DNA from: Thermoproteota archaeon | GTDB lineage: Archaea > Thermoproteota > Bathyarchaeia > Bathyarchaeales > Bathycorpusculaceae | Length of the DNA: 39,344 bases | Assembly (NCBI GenBank): GCA_012513715.1 | Contig: JAAZBP010000170.1 | Location: 1-39,344 of the forward strand | Reading direction: 5' to 3' | Shown: positions 15,944 through 23,518 of the stretch, piece after piece | How the letters are laid out: each line of letters opens with the position of its first letter | Numbering within the stretch: position 1 is the first letter of the stretch | Translations under genes and position numbers: made by a program | Notes under the pieces: model-generated | The model's database searches: none | What the model saw: only the letters and a program-made list of their open reading frames with translations | What the model was told of the DNA's origin: nothing

Positions 15944-16605
15944 GTAGAAATCCAAGAGATAGAACTCGCGATAGCGAAAATCGTGCAGCACGTTTAGAAC
16001 AGTGGGTTCCTAAAACACGGTTAGGTAAGCTTGTACAAGAAGGAAAAATCACTACAATCGAAGATGTATTTCTTAGTGGTATAAAGATTAGCGAATCACA
16101 AATAGTCGACTCTTTGCTTCCAGATTTGCAGGAAGAAGTAATAAATGTTAATTTAGTTCAAAAACAAACTGATGCAGGCGAGAAATCCCGTTTTAAAGCT
16201 ATCGTAGCAGTTGGTAACAAAGATGGTTACATAGGTCTAGGTCAGGGGAAAGCCAGTCAAGTTCGTAATGCCATAGAGAAAGCAGCTGTAAATGCGCGAC
16301 TTAATATTATCCCAGTTAAACGCGGTTGTGGAAGCTGGGAATGCGGTTGTGGACAACCTCACTCCGTTCCTTTCCAAGTCGAAGGTAAATGTGGTGGTGT
16401 CCGCGTGGAAATTGTTCCAGGCCCCAGAGGTTTAGGTCTTGTTTCCAGCGAAGTTGCTAAAGTTATCTTAGGTTTGGCAGGCGTAAAAGATCTCTGGATG
16501 CGGAGCTTCGGTTCAACTAGAACTGTTCCATCTTATGCGTTTGCTATATTTGATGGGCTACGGAAAACTTACAATTTGGTCACAACACTGGATTGGGTGA
16601 AATAG
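15940..16605 (+). CDS. rps5: small subunit ribosomal protein uS5
   Basis: uS5 helps form the mRNA entry channel and maintain decoding accuracy. The 221-residue protein has an archaeal N-terminal region (EQWVPKTRLGKLVQEGKI), the double-stranded-RNA-binding-like domain with KSRFKAIVAVGNKDGYIGLG, an internal CGSWECGCGQPHSVPF segment typical of archaeal/eukaryotic uS5, and the C-terminal GVKDLWMRSFGSTRT. The start overlaps the end of uL18 (ATGA), and uL30 follows after four bases. Confidence 0.97.
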   Translation: MSRNPRDRTRDSENRAARLEQWVPKTRLGKLVQEGKITTIEDVFLSGIKISESQIVDSLLPDLQEEVINVNLVQKQTDAGEKSRFKAIVAVGNKDGYIGLGQGKASQVRNAIEKAAVNARLNIIPVKRGCGSWECGCGQPHSVPFQVEGKCGGVRVEIVPGPRGLGLVSSEVAKVILGLAGVKDLWMRSFGSTRTVPSYAFAIFDGLRKTYNLVTTLDWVK

Positions 16606-16609
16606 AGAA

Positions 16610-17098
16610 ATGTCACAAAAAACTGAACAACTTAACTGCTTAATTGTTGTCCGAATACGTGGAACTATAAGTGCAATGAAGGAAGCACGTGAAACATTAG
16701 AATTACTACGATTGACTCACACTAATCACGCGGTACTGATTGATAATAGACCCGCATACAAAGGCATGCTTCAACGTGCTAGCAACTATGTTACATGGGG
16801 AGAGCCAACCAAAGAAACTGTTGCGTATATGCTTGAAAAAAGAGGACGCTTGGCCGGGTCCAAAAAAATTACACCTGACTATCTTCAAAAGGTAGGCTAC
16901 AAGAGTTTTGAAGATTTAGCCGAAGCTATTGTAGACTGCAAAGCTGAATACAAAAAATTGCCTGACATTGAACCACGTTTTAAACTGCATCCCCCAAGCA
17001 AAGGGTACAAAGGTCTAACAAAAAAATCTTACAGAGCAGGCGGCGAAGCAGGTTACCGCGGCGAAGCCATTAATGACCTCGTTAAACGTATGATTTAA
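16610..17098 (+). CDS. rpl30: large subunit ribosomal protein uL30
   Basis: Archaeal uL30 (162 residues) with the core IVVRIRGTISAMKEARETLELL, NRPAYKGMLQRASNYVTWGE and the archaeal extension ending KRMI, including the FKLHPPSKGYKG segment. It is the last gene of this operon: a T-rich terminator follows instead of the expected uL15, which appears 1.3 kb downstream after two other genes. Confidence 0.96.
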   Translation: MSQKTEQLNCLIVVRIRGTISAMKEARETLELLRLTHTNHAVLIDNRPAYKGMLQRASNYVTWGEPTKETVAYMLEKRGRLAGSKKITPDYLQKVGYKSFEDLAEAIVDCKAEYKKLPDIEPRFKLHPPSKGYKGLTKKSYRAGGEAGYRGEAINDLVKRMI

Positions 17099-17103
17099 AT
17101 TTC

Positions 17104-17163
17104 GACCTTTACTTTGCTTTTTTATTATACGCTTTTCTTTTAATCTCCTTTTGTTCTTTTTAA
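17104..17163 (+). terminator. T-rich terminator ending the uL22-uL30 operon
   Basis: Several T runs on the plus strand (TTTACTTTGCTTTTTT, then CTTTTCTTTT and GTTCTTTTT) follow the uL30 stop within 70 bases. No stable hairpin is seen, so this is an archaeal-type U-tract terminator by composition. Confidence 0.5.
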
Positions 17164-17276
17164 AAAATAAATTATGCTATGTTATATTTTCAGCATATTT
17201 TGTCTATTCTTGCTGCTTATTGTTTTAAATAATAAGCATTAAATACACTATAAGTAAACCTAAGTTTGGTGATTCT

Positions 17277-17582
17277 TTGGAAAAATGGGCCGATTATCTC
17301 ATTTCAGCTGTTAAGACTAATTCTGATCAAAAAATAGTTGACTTCTTTGAAGTAAATTATGACTCGGGTAATATGGTCTGCCAAAAACAAATAATCTCGC
17401 GACGTGAAGTTATAGACAACATCAAAAAAGGTTTTACCTACTCTACAGTATTCAAAACCGCTACAGGCAAATGGCGTAAAGGCGATAAAGTGAACCTTAT
17501 AATGATTGATGGTGAAAACTATTTGAGAACAAATAAAAAACCTGACCCACAAGACCAATTCGATAATCTTCCCGAGTTCTAA
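17277..17582 (+). CDS. small DUF3892-like protein of unknown function
   Basis: This 101-residue protein starts with TTG at 17277. Its pattern is that of DUF3892: an N-terminal DYLISAVKTN strand, an RREVIDNIKKG helix in the middle, and a C-terminal GENYLRTNKKPDPQDQFDNLPEF in two pieces, where YLRT...DNL..LP is the recognisable ending. The function of that family is unknown to me. The gene stands alone between terminator-like and AT-rich sequence, in the insertion that separates uL30 from uL15. Similarity is judged from memory. Confidence 0.65.
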   Translation: MEKWADYLISAVKTNSDQKIVDFFEVNYDSGNMVCQKQIISRREVIDNIKKGFTYSTVFKTATGKWRKGDKVNLIMIDGENYLRTNKKPDPQDQFDNLPEF

Positions 17583-17943
17583 TCGATGTTATAAACTTTT
17601 AACATTTGAATCGATGATTTTTTAATAATGTAAAAATGTTTTAAGAAATTCAGAATAATCCAGCATTTGAAATGAATAACACTGGATAATCGATAAAGCT
17701 TTTTAGTAAACTGTTAACTAATACATATCCTGTTTTTTTTGGACTTCATGTTTAATCTGACTTAGAAATTCTCAAAGTTTTCATTGTACATATTATGGCG
17801 AAAATAAAATGCCTAAAAGGCAATTAACTGTCTGCTAAAATATTTTTTAGTTCTTAATAGCTGAAAATATACTCATTTTTATCATAAAACAGTCACCTAT
17901 TAGACAAGTATTTTCTAACCCTTTATGTGCGATATGTTTTATA
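17583..17943. other. AT-rich intergenic region, no gene seen
   Basis: A 361-base AT-rich stretch with stop codons in all frames. It holds a short direct repeat AATCGATG (near 17581 and 17609) and several T runs that could terminate the DUF3892-like transcript. The promoter of the Hsp20-like/uL15/secY transcript is expected near its end, but I see no TATA box that stands out from the general AT richness. Confidence 0.5.
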
Positions 17944-18423
17944 ATGTCATCAGAGAGATGCGTAGTTAAAACCAGAGGGGGAAATCATACGAGCGCTAGA
18001 TGGAGAAGATCTAACAAGAAACGCAAATGGTTGGATTTCAAAGAACTAGAAAAACCTATGAAATCTCAGCATATGCAAAAAATAAAGACTCCCACACCGA
18101 CTTTTCGCTCGCTCACCAGCTATGCTAAACGTAAATTTAAAGATCCAAAACCCCTAATAGATATCTTTCAAGATAACAAAAACATAACCATAGTTGCCGA
18201 GATAGCAGGGTTCAATAAGGAAACTTTTAAAATTAACGTTAAAGATCAAAAAATCACACTGTCGGCCAAATCAAAAGAGCGTAGATACTATAAAAGTTTA
18301 AATTTGCCGAAGGTAGTGATTCCAGACGAAACGCATACCAAATATAAGAACGGTGTGCTAGAGATAAAGCTTAAAAAGGCTGAATCAACATCAATAGGAA
18401 AAGCTGACCAACATGCCCCATAA
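17944..18423 (+). CDS. Hsp20/alpha-crystallin-like protein overlapping uL15
   Basis: The protein has 159 residues. From about residue 72 it carries an alpha-crystallin-type domain: PLIDIFQDNKNITIVAEIAGF, then KINVKDQKITLSAKSKE, YYKSLNLPKVVIPDE and the closing YKNGVLEIKLKK, where the NGVLEIKL strand is the family hallmark. The first 70 residues are basic and low in hydrophobic residues; an internal ATG at 18058 is an alternative start. The IXI tail motif needed for large oligomers is not seen. The stop lies 11 bases inside uL15 (start 18413), so translation of the two is likely coupled. Members act as holdase chaperones; a link to nascent or ribosomal proteins here is inference. Confidence 0.8.
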   Translation: MSSERCVVKTRGGNHTSARWRRSNKKRKWLDFKELEKPMKSQHMQKIKTPTPTFRSLTSYAKRKFKDPKPLIDIFQDNKNITIVAEIAGFNKETFKINVKDQKITLSAKSKERRYYKSLNLPKVVIPDETHTKYKNGVLEIKLKKAESTSIGKADQHAP

Positions 18424-18826
18424 ACTAAGAAAAATCAGAAAATTCCGAGGCACCAGAACTGTAGGTTACGGAAGAATAGGTCAACATCGCGACAGCGGTA
18501 GCAAAGGTAACCGGAAAGTTGGACGCCATAAACATTTGTGGAGTAAAATCGTAACAACCGAACCTAACTACTTCGGTAAACATGGATTCACTTCTCCACA
18601 GAGCAAACACAGAGTTGAGAATACAATAAACCTACATAAACTCGACCAAATGGCAAAAACTAGTGAGATTAACCTTACAGAACTCGGCTACACAAAACTA
18701 CTAGGCACAGGTAAAATTACTCGAGCATTGACAATTCAAGTTCCTTCAGCATCAAAAACTGCTGCTCAGAAAGTTCAAGAAGCAGGCGGAAAAGTAATAA
18801 CTTCAACCTCCACAACTGAGGAGTAA
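18413..18826 (+). CDS. rpl15: large subunit ribosomal protein uL15
   Basis: uL15 (137 residues) is a late-assembling 50S protein. It begins PHKLRKIRKFRGTRTVGYGRIGQHR and has the glycine-rich KGNRKVGRHKHLWSK segment typical of archaeal members, followed by FGKHGF and a C-terminal domain ending in the AAQKVQEAGGKVI signature. Its ATG lies within the last codons of the Hsp20-like gene. secY follows after nine bases, which is the standard archaeal order. Confidence 0.95.
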   Translation: MPHKLRKIRKFRGTRTVGYGRIGQHRDSGSKGNRKVGRHKHLWSKIVTTEPNYFGKHGFTSPQSKHRVENTINLHKLDQMAKTSEINLTELGYTKLLGTGKITRALTIQVPSASKTAAQKVQEAGGKVITSTSTTEE

Positions 18827-18835
18827 ACATACTAA

Positions 18836-20257
18836 ATGGCCGGTAGATTCCTTAGTCTTTTTAAGCCTCTGGGTAGAGTTTTACCTGAAATAAAAAAGCC
18901 AACGCGTAAAGTTAGTTTTAACGAAAAAATCTTCTGGACTGCGTTGGTACTAGTAGTTTTCTTAGTTATGACTGAAATCCCTCTTTATGGGATAGACGCT
19001 GCCTCTCAAGACAGGTTCGGTGCTTTACGTGTTATCTTTGCTTCAAACCAAGGAACTCTAATGGAGCTTGGTATCGGACCCATTGTCACGGCTGGATTAA
19101 TTCTGCAGTTACTTGCCGGATCTTCAATTATAAAGGCTGATTTGTCTAACCCTGAAGATAGGGGACTCTTTACTTCAGCAAGTAAAGTTTTCAGTATAAT
19201 ATTAACAGGTGTACAAGCCGGAGCATACATCCTTAGTGGTATGTACGGGTCTATAGATGGAATAACGATGCTTGTGATTTTACTACAATTACTGGCCGCA
19301 GGCATAGTCGTTTTATTGATGGATGAATTACTTCAAAAAGGCTGGGGTCTAGGTAGCGGTATAAGCTTGTTTATTATGGCTGGTGTTGCACAAACTATAC
19401 TTTGGTCAACATTCTCGCCACAAACAGGTTTGTTCGTTGGTTCACTTTCAAATTATCTTAACGGTGGCCAATCACTTAGTGAATGGGCTGTGGGCTCAAT
19501 TAACAGCTACTATCCTTCATTACTCGGTTTAATAGTAACTATAGTGGTTTTCCTAGTGATAATATACCTGCAAGGTGTACGCATTGAACTCCCTATGAGT
19601 TACGCAGGTTACAAAGGTTTCCGCAGCAGATACCCAATTAAACTGCTCTACGTTTCAAACTTACCTGTCATCTTCGCTTCTGCACTATTTGCAAACGTTT
19701 ACTTCTTCAGTAACCTCCTATGGAGTCAAATGGGTATGCCAGCGCCAGGCACCAACTTATTCTTCCAGATTATAGGTGACTACAATGCTTCAACAGTTAA
19801 CGGCTCAACTAGTGTTTATCCTGTAGGCGGTTTAGCCTATCTCGTAACTGCCCCTAATAACATACATAGTGTAATATCTAACCCACTGCAAGCCGCTGCC
19901 TATCTAGGAATCTTGGTGGCTTTCTGTGCTGTCTTCTCATTGATTTGGCTCGAAGTCGGTGGATTAGGTCCTAAAAAAGTTGCAAGACAACTAATGGATA
20001 GTGGAATGCAAATCCCTGGATATCGTCGTTCAGGTAAACCAATTGAAGCAATATTAAATCGCTACATCCCCGTCGTTACTGTACTCGGCGGTATAATTGT
20101 TGGACTAGTGGCTGGGCTCTCCGACTTCTTTGGAGCTTTCGGAACTGGAACAGGTATATTGCTGACTGTAGGCATCATCTACCAGTACTATGAGCTATTA
20201 ATGCGTGAGCGCGCTGCTGAAATGTTCCCAGCATTTAGGCGGATTCTAGGCGAATAG
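18836..20257 (+). CDS. secY: preprotein translocase subunit SecY (Sec61 alpha)
   Basis: SecY forms the protein-conducting channel in the membrane. The 473-residue protein has about ten membrane segments and archaeal/eukaryotic SecY motifs: the cytosolic N-terminus with LPEIKKPTRKVSFNEK, the plug region after ITEIPLYG-like MTEIPLYGID, GLGSGISLFIMAGVAQ, the cytosolic loop GVRIELPMSYAGYKGFRSRYPIKLLY (in pieces) and NLPVIFASALF. It probably partners with SecE at 37104-37277. Adenylate kinase, which often follows secY in archaea, is absent. Confidence 0.97.
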   Translation: MAGRFLSLFKPLGRVLPEIKKPTRKVSFNEKIFWTALVLVVFLVMTEIPLYGIDAASQDRFGALRVIFASNQGTLMELGIGPIVTAGLILQLLAGSSIIKADLSNPEDRGLFTSASKVFSIILTGVQAGAYILSGMYGSIDGITMLVILLQLLAAGIVVLLMDELLQKGWGLGSGISLFIMAGVAQTILWSTFSPQTGLFVGSLSNYLNGGQSLSEWAVGSINSYYPSLLGLIVTIVVFLVIIYLQGVRIELPMSYAGYKGFRSRYPIKLLYVSNLPVIFASALFANVYFFSNLLWSQMGMPAPGTNLFFQIIGDYNASTVNGSTSVYPVGGLAYLVTAPNNIHSVISNPLQAAAYLGILVAFCAVFSLIWLEVGGLGPKKVARQLMDSGMQIPGYRRSGKPIEAILNRYIPVVTVLGGIIVGLVAGLSDFFGAFGTGTGILLTVGIIYQYYELLMRERAAEMFPAFRRILGE

Positions 20258-20416
20258 CCTTCTTCTATATTTTCCTTTTTAATTATTTTTTAGCATTATC
20301 TAAAACATACTTTGATAATTTTTTATTTTTAGTACTGATTGGCTAACAGGAAGTGAAAATAGTTATTAACAAGAAACATGTAGGCATAGTCCACAGAGCG
20401 GTAAGAGGAAAACGTG

Positions 20417-20938
20417 ATGTCTGAAGTATTTACATCGTTACCTACAGCAACATTGATAGTGATGGGTATATCAGCTGGAATTGCTTTTCTGAACTCTGGG
20501 ATTAACAGATTTTTGATTAACTACTTTATAGGGTGGGAGCAATACCGGGTTATGCAAAAAGAAATGGCGGAGTACCGCTCTGAAACAATGGCTGCGGCGC
20601 GTGCTAACGATAAGAAACAGATGGAAAAACTCAAGAGAAAACAATCTCAGATTAATCATATGCAAGCAAAAATGATGAAACCACAAATGCTTCAGTTCGG
20701 TTTATCTTTTGTTTACCTTATTGTTTGGTTTTTGGTGTTGATACCTACTTTCCAGACAGCACCTTTGGCTTATATTCCTGGCATTGGAACAATGGCTAAT
20801 GCTCATTATGTAGTTGATGGTGTTGCAGGTCCTCCGATAGTAAATGCTGTTACAGTTTACATTTGGTATCCAATTTGTGCGTTCTTCTTCAGTATGCTTT
20901 CATCACGCATTATAGGTATAATGCCTATAGAGAACTAG
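20417..20938 (+). CDS. EMC3/YidC-superfamily membrane insertase (DUF106)
   Basis: The protein (173 residues from the ATG at 20417; a GTG at 20414 adds one) has the archaeal DUF106 layout: an N-terminal membrane segment, a charged cytosolic coiled coil (EMAEYRSETMAAARANDKKQ, then MEKLKRKQSQINHMQAKMMKPQ), and two further membrane segments with WFLVLIPTF and the C-terminal IWYPICAFFFSMLSSRIIG. Such proteins belong to the Oxa1/YidC/EMC3/GET1 superfamily and insert membrane proteins. The position between secY and cmk is the usual archaeal one and fits a role beside the Sec channel. Confidence 0.9.
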   Translation: MSEVFTSLPTATLIVMGISAGIAFLNSGINRFLINYFIGWEQYRVMQKEMAEYRSETMAAARANDKKQMEKLKRKQSQINHMQAKMMKPQMLQFGLSFVYLIVWFLVLIPTFQTAPLAYIPGIGTMANAHYVVDGVAGPPIVNAVTVYIWYPICAFFFSMLSSRIIGIMPIEN

Positions 20939-20961
20939 ATCGATAATTTGGAGGTCTTCTG

Positions 20962-21573
20962 GTGGGCAGTCCTAAAAAAGAGATTATGTGCGCTGACAAA
21001 ACAGTGGTTTGTATTTCTGGTATGGCTGGAACTGGTAAAAGTACTTTAGCCAAGAAGCTTGCCCGAAAATATAATCTCAAGTACTATTCTGGTGGAGATG
21101 CTCTTAAGGAGTTGGCAAAGCAGGAAGGTTATGATGTGTCTGTTAATGGTTGGTGGGAGACTCCAGTTGGCTTGAATTTTCTTAATAAACGTGTTAATGA
21201 TCCTAAATTTGACATGGCTGTAGATGAGAAGTTGTTAGAGTATTCAAAACAGGGAGATGTCCTTTTAGACAGCTGGACAATGCCTTGGCTGGTTAAAGGC
21301 GGATTTAAAATTTGGTTGCAAGCGTCATTCACAAAAAGAGCTACCCGCGTTGCTGAAAGGGACGGAATATCTTTTCAGGAAGCCGTTAAAGTGCTTGAAG
21401 AAAAAGAAGCTCATACTAAAGCAATATACAAAGCTCTTTACGGTTTTGTTTTAGGTGAAGATTTAGCTCCATTCGATTTTATTTTAGATACTGACAACTT
21501 GAACGCAGACGAAGTTTTTGAGGTTCTTTGCCGCGTTATGGATAATATAGTTCTTTCAGCTTCAAGTTCTTAA
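20962..21573 (+). CDS. cmk: cytidylate kinase, archaeal type
   Basis: CMP kinase phosphorylates CMP and dCMP with ATP. The 203-residue protein has the P-loop GMAGTGKST (residues 20-28), the archaeal YYSGGDALKELA nucleoside-binding segment, VLLDSWTMPWL in place of the DGR-type loop, and the lid region with ATRVAERDGISFQEA. The start is GTG at 20962 behind TTGGAGGTC; a first methionine at residue 9 is an alternative. It follows the insertase gene by 23 bases. eL14 and truB, which often come next, are missing. Confidence 0.92.
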   Translation: MGSPKKEIMCADKTVVCISGMAGTGKSTLAKKLARKYNLKYYSGGDALKELAKQEGYDVSVNGWWETPVGLNFLNKRVNDPKFDMAVDEKLLEYSKQGDVLLDSWTMPWLVKGGFKIWLQASFTKRATRVAERDGISFQEAVKVLEEKEAHTKAIYKALYGFVLGEDLAPFDFILDTDNLNADEVFEVLCRVMDNIVLSASSS

Positions 21574-21621
21574 TTTTTGGATGTCCAATAGTAAACTCAA
21601 GTTATTAGTGAACTTAACTTT

Positions 21622-22668
21622 TTATTTTAAAAGTAACTTTGCATTTTTCCATTGACTCTTAGCTAAAGATAAATGTCCAGATGGACCTCCATACACTGAG
21701 TAGGCAACATAACACAGGTAGTTGCATTGAGTACAATTATGATATGTCTGCCGAAATTTTTTGAATTCTTCACTTTTCCACTTAGTAGGCAAATCAAATA
21801 TTGAACCTACAAAATTTTGGTTATGGCATCCTGAAATTCTGCCTAAATGGTCAATGACTAAAAAGTAATTTAAAGCTTGACATTTCCAAGTTCTTTTTTC
21901 TTCTTCAAATAAACTTCTTATAACTTCAAATAATTTTTTAGTCATAAGTATTTTTTTGTTCTTCTTTTCCATTTCAATAAGTTGATTACACAAGTTTACC
22001 ATTGCTTTCTTATCAGTTATTATGAATTCGTCATTTGCTTTACCTATTCGGAAAAGCTGATCACTGTCAACACAATTATCATATGAATAAAGACAAAACC
22101 AAACTGGTATTCCTCTGTTAGTAAAATAATTAGTTATATCAACAATTTCATATAGGTTCTTCTGTGAAATTGTGGGTGTAACACTTACTTTGACACCCTC
22201 TTTTTGAAGTATATCTACTGCGTTCATGGCATTTTTCCATGCTCCCTGAACATCTTTAATGCTATCGTTCTTCTTTTCATCTAAGCTATCGATTGAAATT
22301 GCAGCAAAATCTGCTTTTTTTAACACATCAACTTTTTTTGCTGCCATGCTGCCATTGTCGTATACAGTGGTTACAAATCGTTCTGAAGCGTATTCAATAA
22401 TTTCACCAATATCTTTTCTCAGGAGGGGATTTCCACCTGAAATAACTAATTCTATTATTCCCATTTTTTCTAAAACGTCTAGACCCTTTTTTATTTCATC
22501 AGTTGAGAGTTCTTTCTCATCCTGTTCTTTCCATACATTACATCCAACGCATTTGTAATTGCATTTTCTTGTTATTAGCCACTGAGCATGATGTGGTTTG
22601 CCTGGAGTTAATGCGCGACGCGCTATTGATGCTGCCTTCTTTAAACCTGTGGTCAAACTTTTCGTCAC
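21622..22668 (-). CDS. radical SAM protein of unknown specificity
   Basis: The 348-residue protein has the radical SAM cluster motif CNYKCVGC (Cys36, Cys40, Cys43) after a basic N-terminus, followed by ELVISGGNPLLRKDI, the glycine-rich SAM-binding motif, and a TIM-barrel-like series of strands. Two further cysteine groups near the C-terminus (CHNQNF and CTQCNYLCYV) suggest a second cluster of SPASM/twitch type. The layout resembles HpnH-like and peptide- or lipid-modifying enzymes, but the substrate cannot be assigned. The start is GTG at 22668, with TTTTTATAG on the minus strand near 22712 as possible TATA box. It is divergent from the methyltransferase and GT2 genes. Confidence 0.85.
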   Translation of the reverse strand: MTKSLTTGLKKAASIARRALTPGKPHHAQWLITRKCNYKCVGCNVWKEQDEKELSTDEIKKGLDVLEKMGIIELVISGGNPLLRKDIGEIIEYASERFVTTVYDNGSMAAKKVDVLKKADFAAISIDSLDEKKNDSIKDVQGAWKNAMNAVDILQKEGVKVSVTPTISQKNLYEIVDITNYFTNRGIPVWFCLYSYDNCVDSDQLFRIGKANDEFIITDKKAMVNLCNQLIEMEKKNKKILMTKKLFEVIRSLFEEEKRTWKCQALNYFLVIDHLGRISGCHNQNFVGSIFDLPTKWKSEEFKKFRQTYHNCTQCNYLCYVAYSVYGGPSGHLSLAKSQWKNAKLLLK

Positions 22669-22849
22669 TAGCCAGTCAATTGTATTTAGAAGTATTCAGG
22701 TTTGAACTATAAAAACCATCAGCTTTAGTGAATATATTTTATGGGCTAAGCCCCTCCGATTACTAAATATCCCTGTAAGTATGTTCTATTAAGTGAACTA
22801 TTTCAGCTTTGAATATAAGACGCTAAATATTATACGTTTGATGTAGTAG
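22669..22849. other. divergent promoter region between the radical SAM and methyltransferase genes
   Basis: It contains a TATA-like element for the minus-strand gene near 22712, a palindrome GGGCT-A-AGCCC (22743-22753), and a near-direct repeat: CAGCTTT-AGT-GAATATA at 22720-22736 and CAGCTTT-GAATATA at 22804-22817. AAATATTATA near 22830 could be the plus-strand TATA box. No gene is seen. Confidence 0.45.
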
Positions 22850-22972
22850 GCGGTATCGTTAATATACGAAAAAGATTACTTCAATAACCGGAAATACGCT
22901 TTTAAGCAGCAACTAGTTGAGCGCCATGTACTGGAAGTTTTACTTTGGGCTACTAATACTTTAAAAGAGAAC
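22850..22972 (+). other. coding-like N-terminal extension of the methyltransferase without a standard start codon
   Basis: The frame of the downstream methyltransferase is open back to a stop at 22847-22849 and translates as IYEKDYFNNRKYAFKQQLVE then RHVLEVLLWATNTLKENLL. The DYF pattern and amphipathic helix are what normally precedes motif I in this family. Yet it has no ATG, GTG or TTG before 22973. Upstream in the same frame is ATG TAG TAG at 22841-22849. ATA at 22862 is a possible unusual start. Confidence 0.6.
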
Positions 22973-23512
22973 TTGCTAGATGGTGCCAACAAGAAAGTTT
23001 TAGACGTTGGTTGCGCCTACGGTTATACTTCACGTATTCTTTCTAAGTTAGGGTATGATGTTTTTGGTGTAGATGTTTCAGTTTGGGGTTTAAAACAGGC
23101 AAAACTTTCGATGAATAATGAGTTTCTGGCATGTGATGCTCAAGTATCAATGCCTTTTAAAGATGGGATATTTGATTTAGTTACTTGTTTTGATGTTTTA
23201 GAGCATTTACATAATCCTGAAAAGGCTCTGGTAAATATGTTTGAATCCTGTAAAAGTACCCTTATTTGTACAACACCAAATAAAAAGGTGGAAAAACCAA
23301 TTCGTAAACTATTGGGCGATTATGATGAAACACACATTAATGTAAAAACATCATCAGATTGGTATAGATTTGTAAAACAACTTCTAGTTTATAATGATTT
23401 AAAAGTGGAATCTTTTTATGATTTGGCCGGAAAGTTAGCAGGCAAACTATTTTTTAAGTCTGTGAACCTTCCAACATATGGTTTGACTGTTAGAATAGCC
23501 GTAAGGAAGTAA
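22973..23512 (+). CDS. class I SAM-dependent methyltransferase in a glycosyltransferase cluster
   Basis: From the TTG at 22973 the protein has 179 residues and begins only eight residues before motif I (VLDVGCAYGY), which is too short for the usual fold. Later motifs are present: VFGVDVS, ACDAQVSMPFKDGIFDLVTC and CFDVLEHLHNPEKAL. The sequence upstream in the same frame looks coding (22850-22972), so the true start is probably earlier and non-standard, or the start codon has been lost. Related proteins next to GT2 genes often methylate sugars; that function is inference here. The stop lies seven bases before the first GT2 gene. Confidence 0.8.
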   Translation: MLDGANKKVLDVGCAYGYTSRILSKLGYDVFGVDVSVWGLKQAKLSMNNEFLACDAQVSMPFKDGIFDLVTCFDVLEHLHNPEKALVNMFESCKSTLICTTPNKKVEKPIRKLLGDYDETHINVKTSSDWYRFVKQLLVYNDLKVESFYDLAGKLAGKLFFKSVNLPTYGLTVRIAVRK

Positions 23513-23518
23513 TGACTG

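Noticed and set aside
17581-17616. Direct repeat AATCGATG as an attachment site
   Set aside because: Too short, and no integrase or tRNA fragment is nearby; expected by chance in AT-rich sequence.
22841-22849. Two pyrrolysine codons (ATG TAG TAG) at the methyltransferase start
   Set aside because: Two adjacent Pyl codons directly after a start would be without known precedent to me; an unusual or lost start is simpler. Kept only as an option in the finding.
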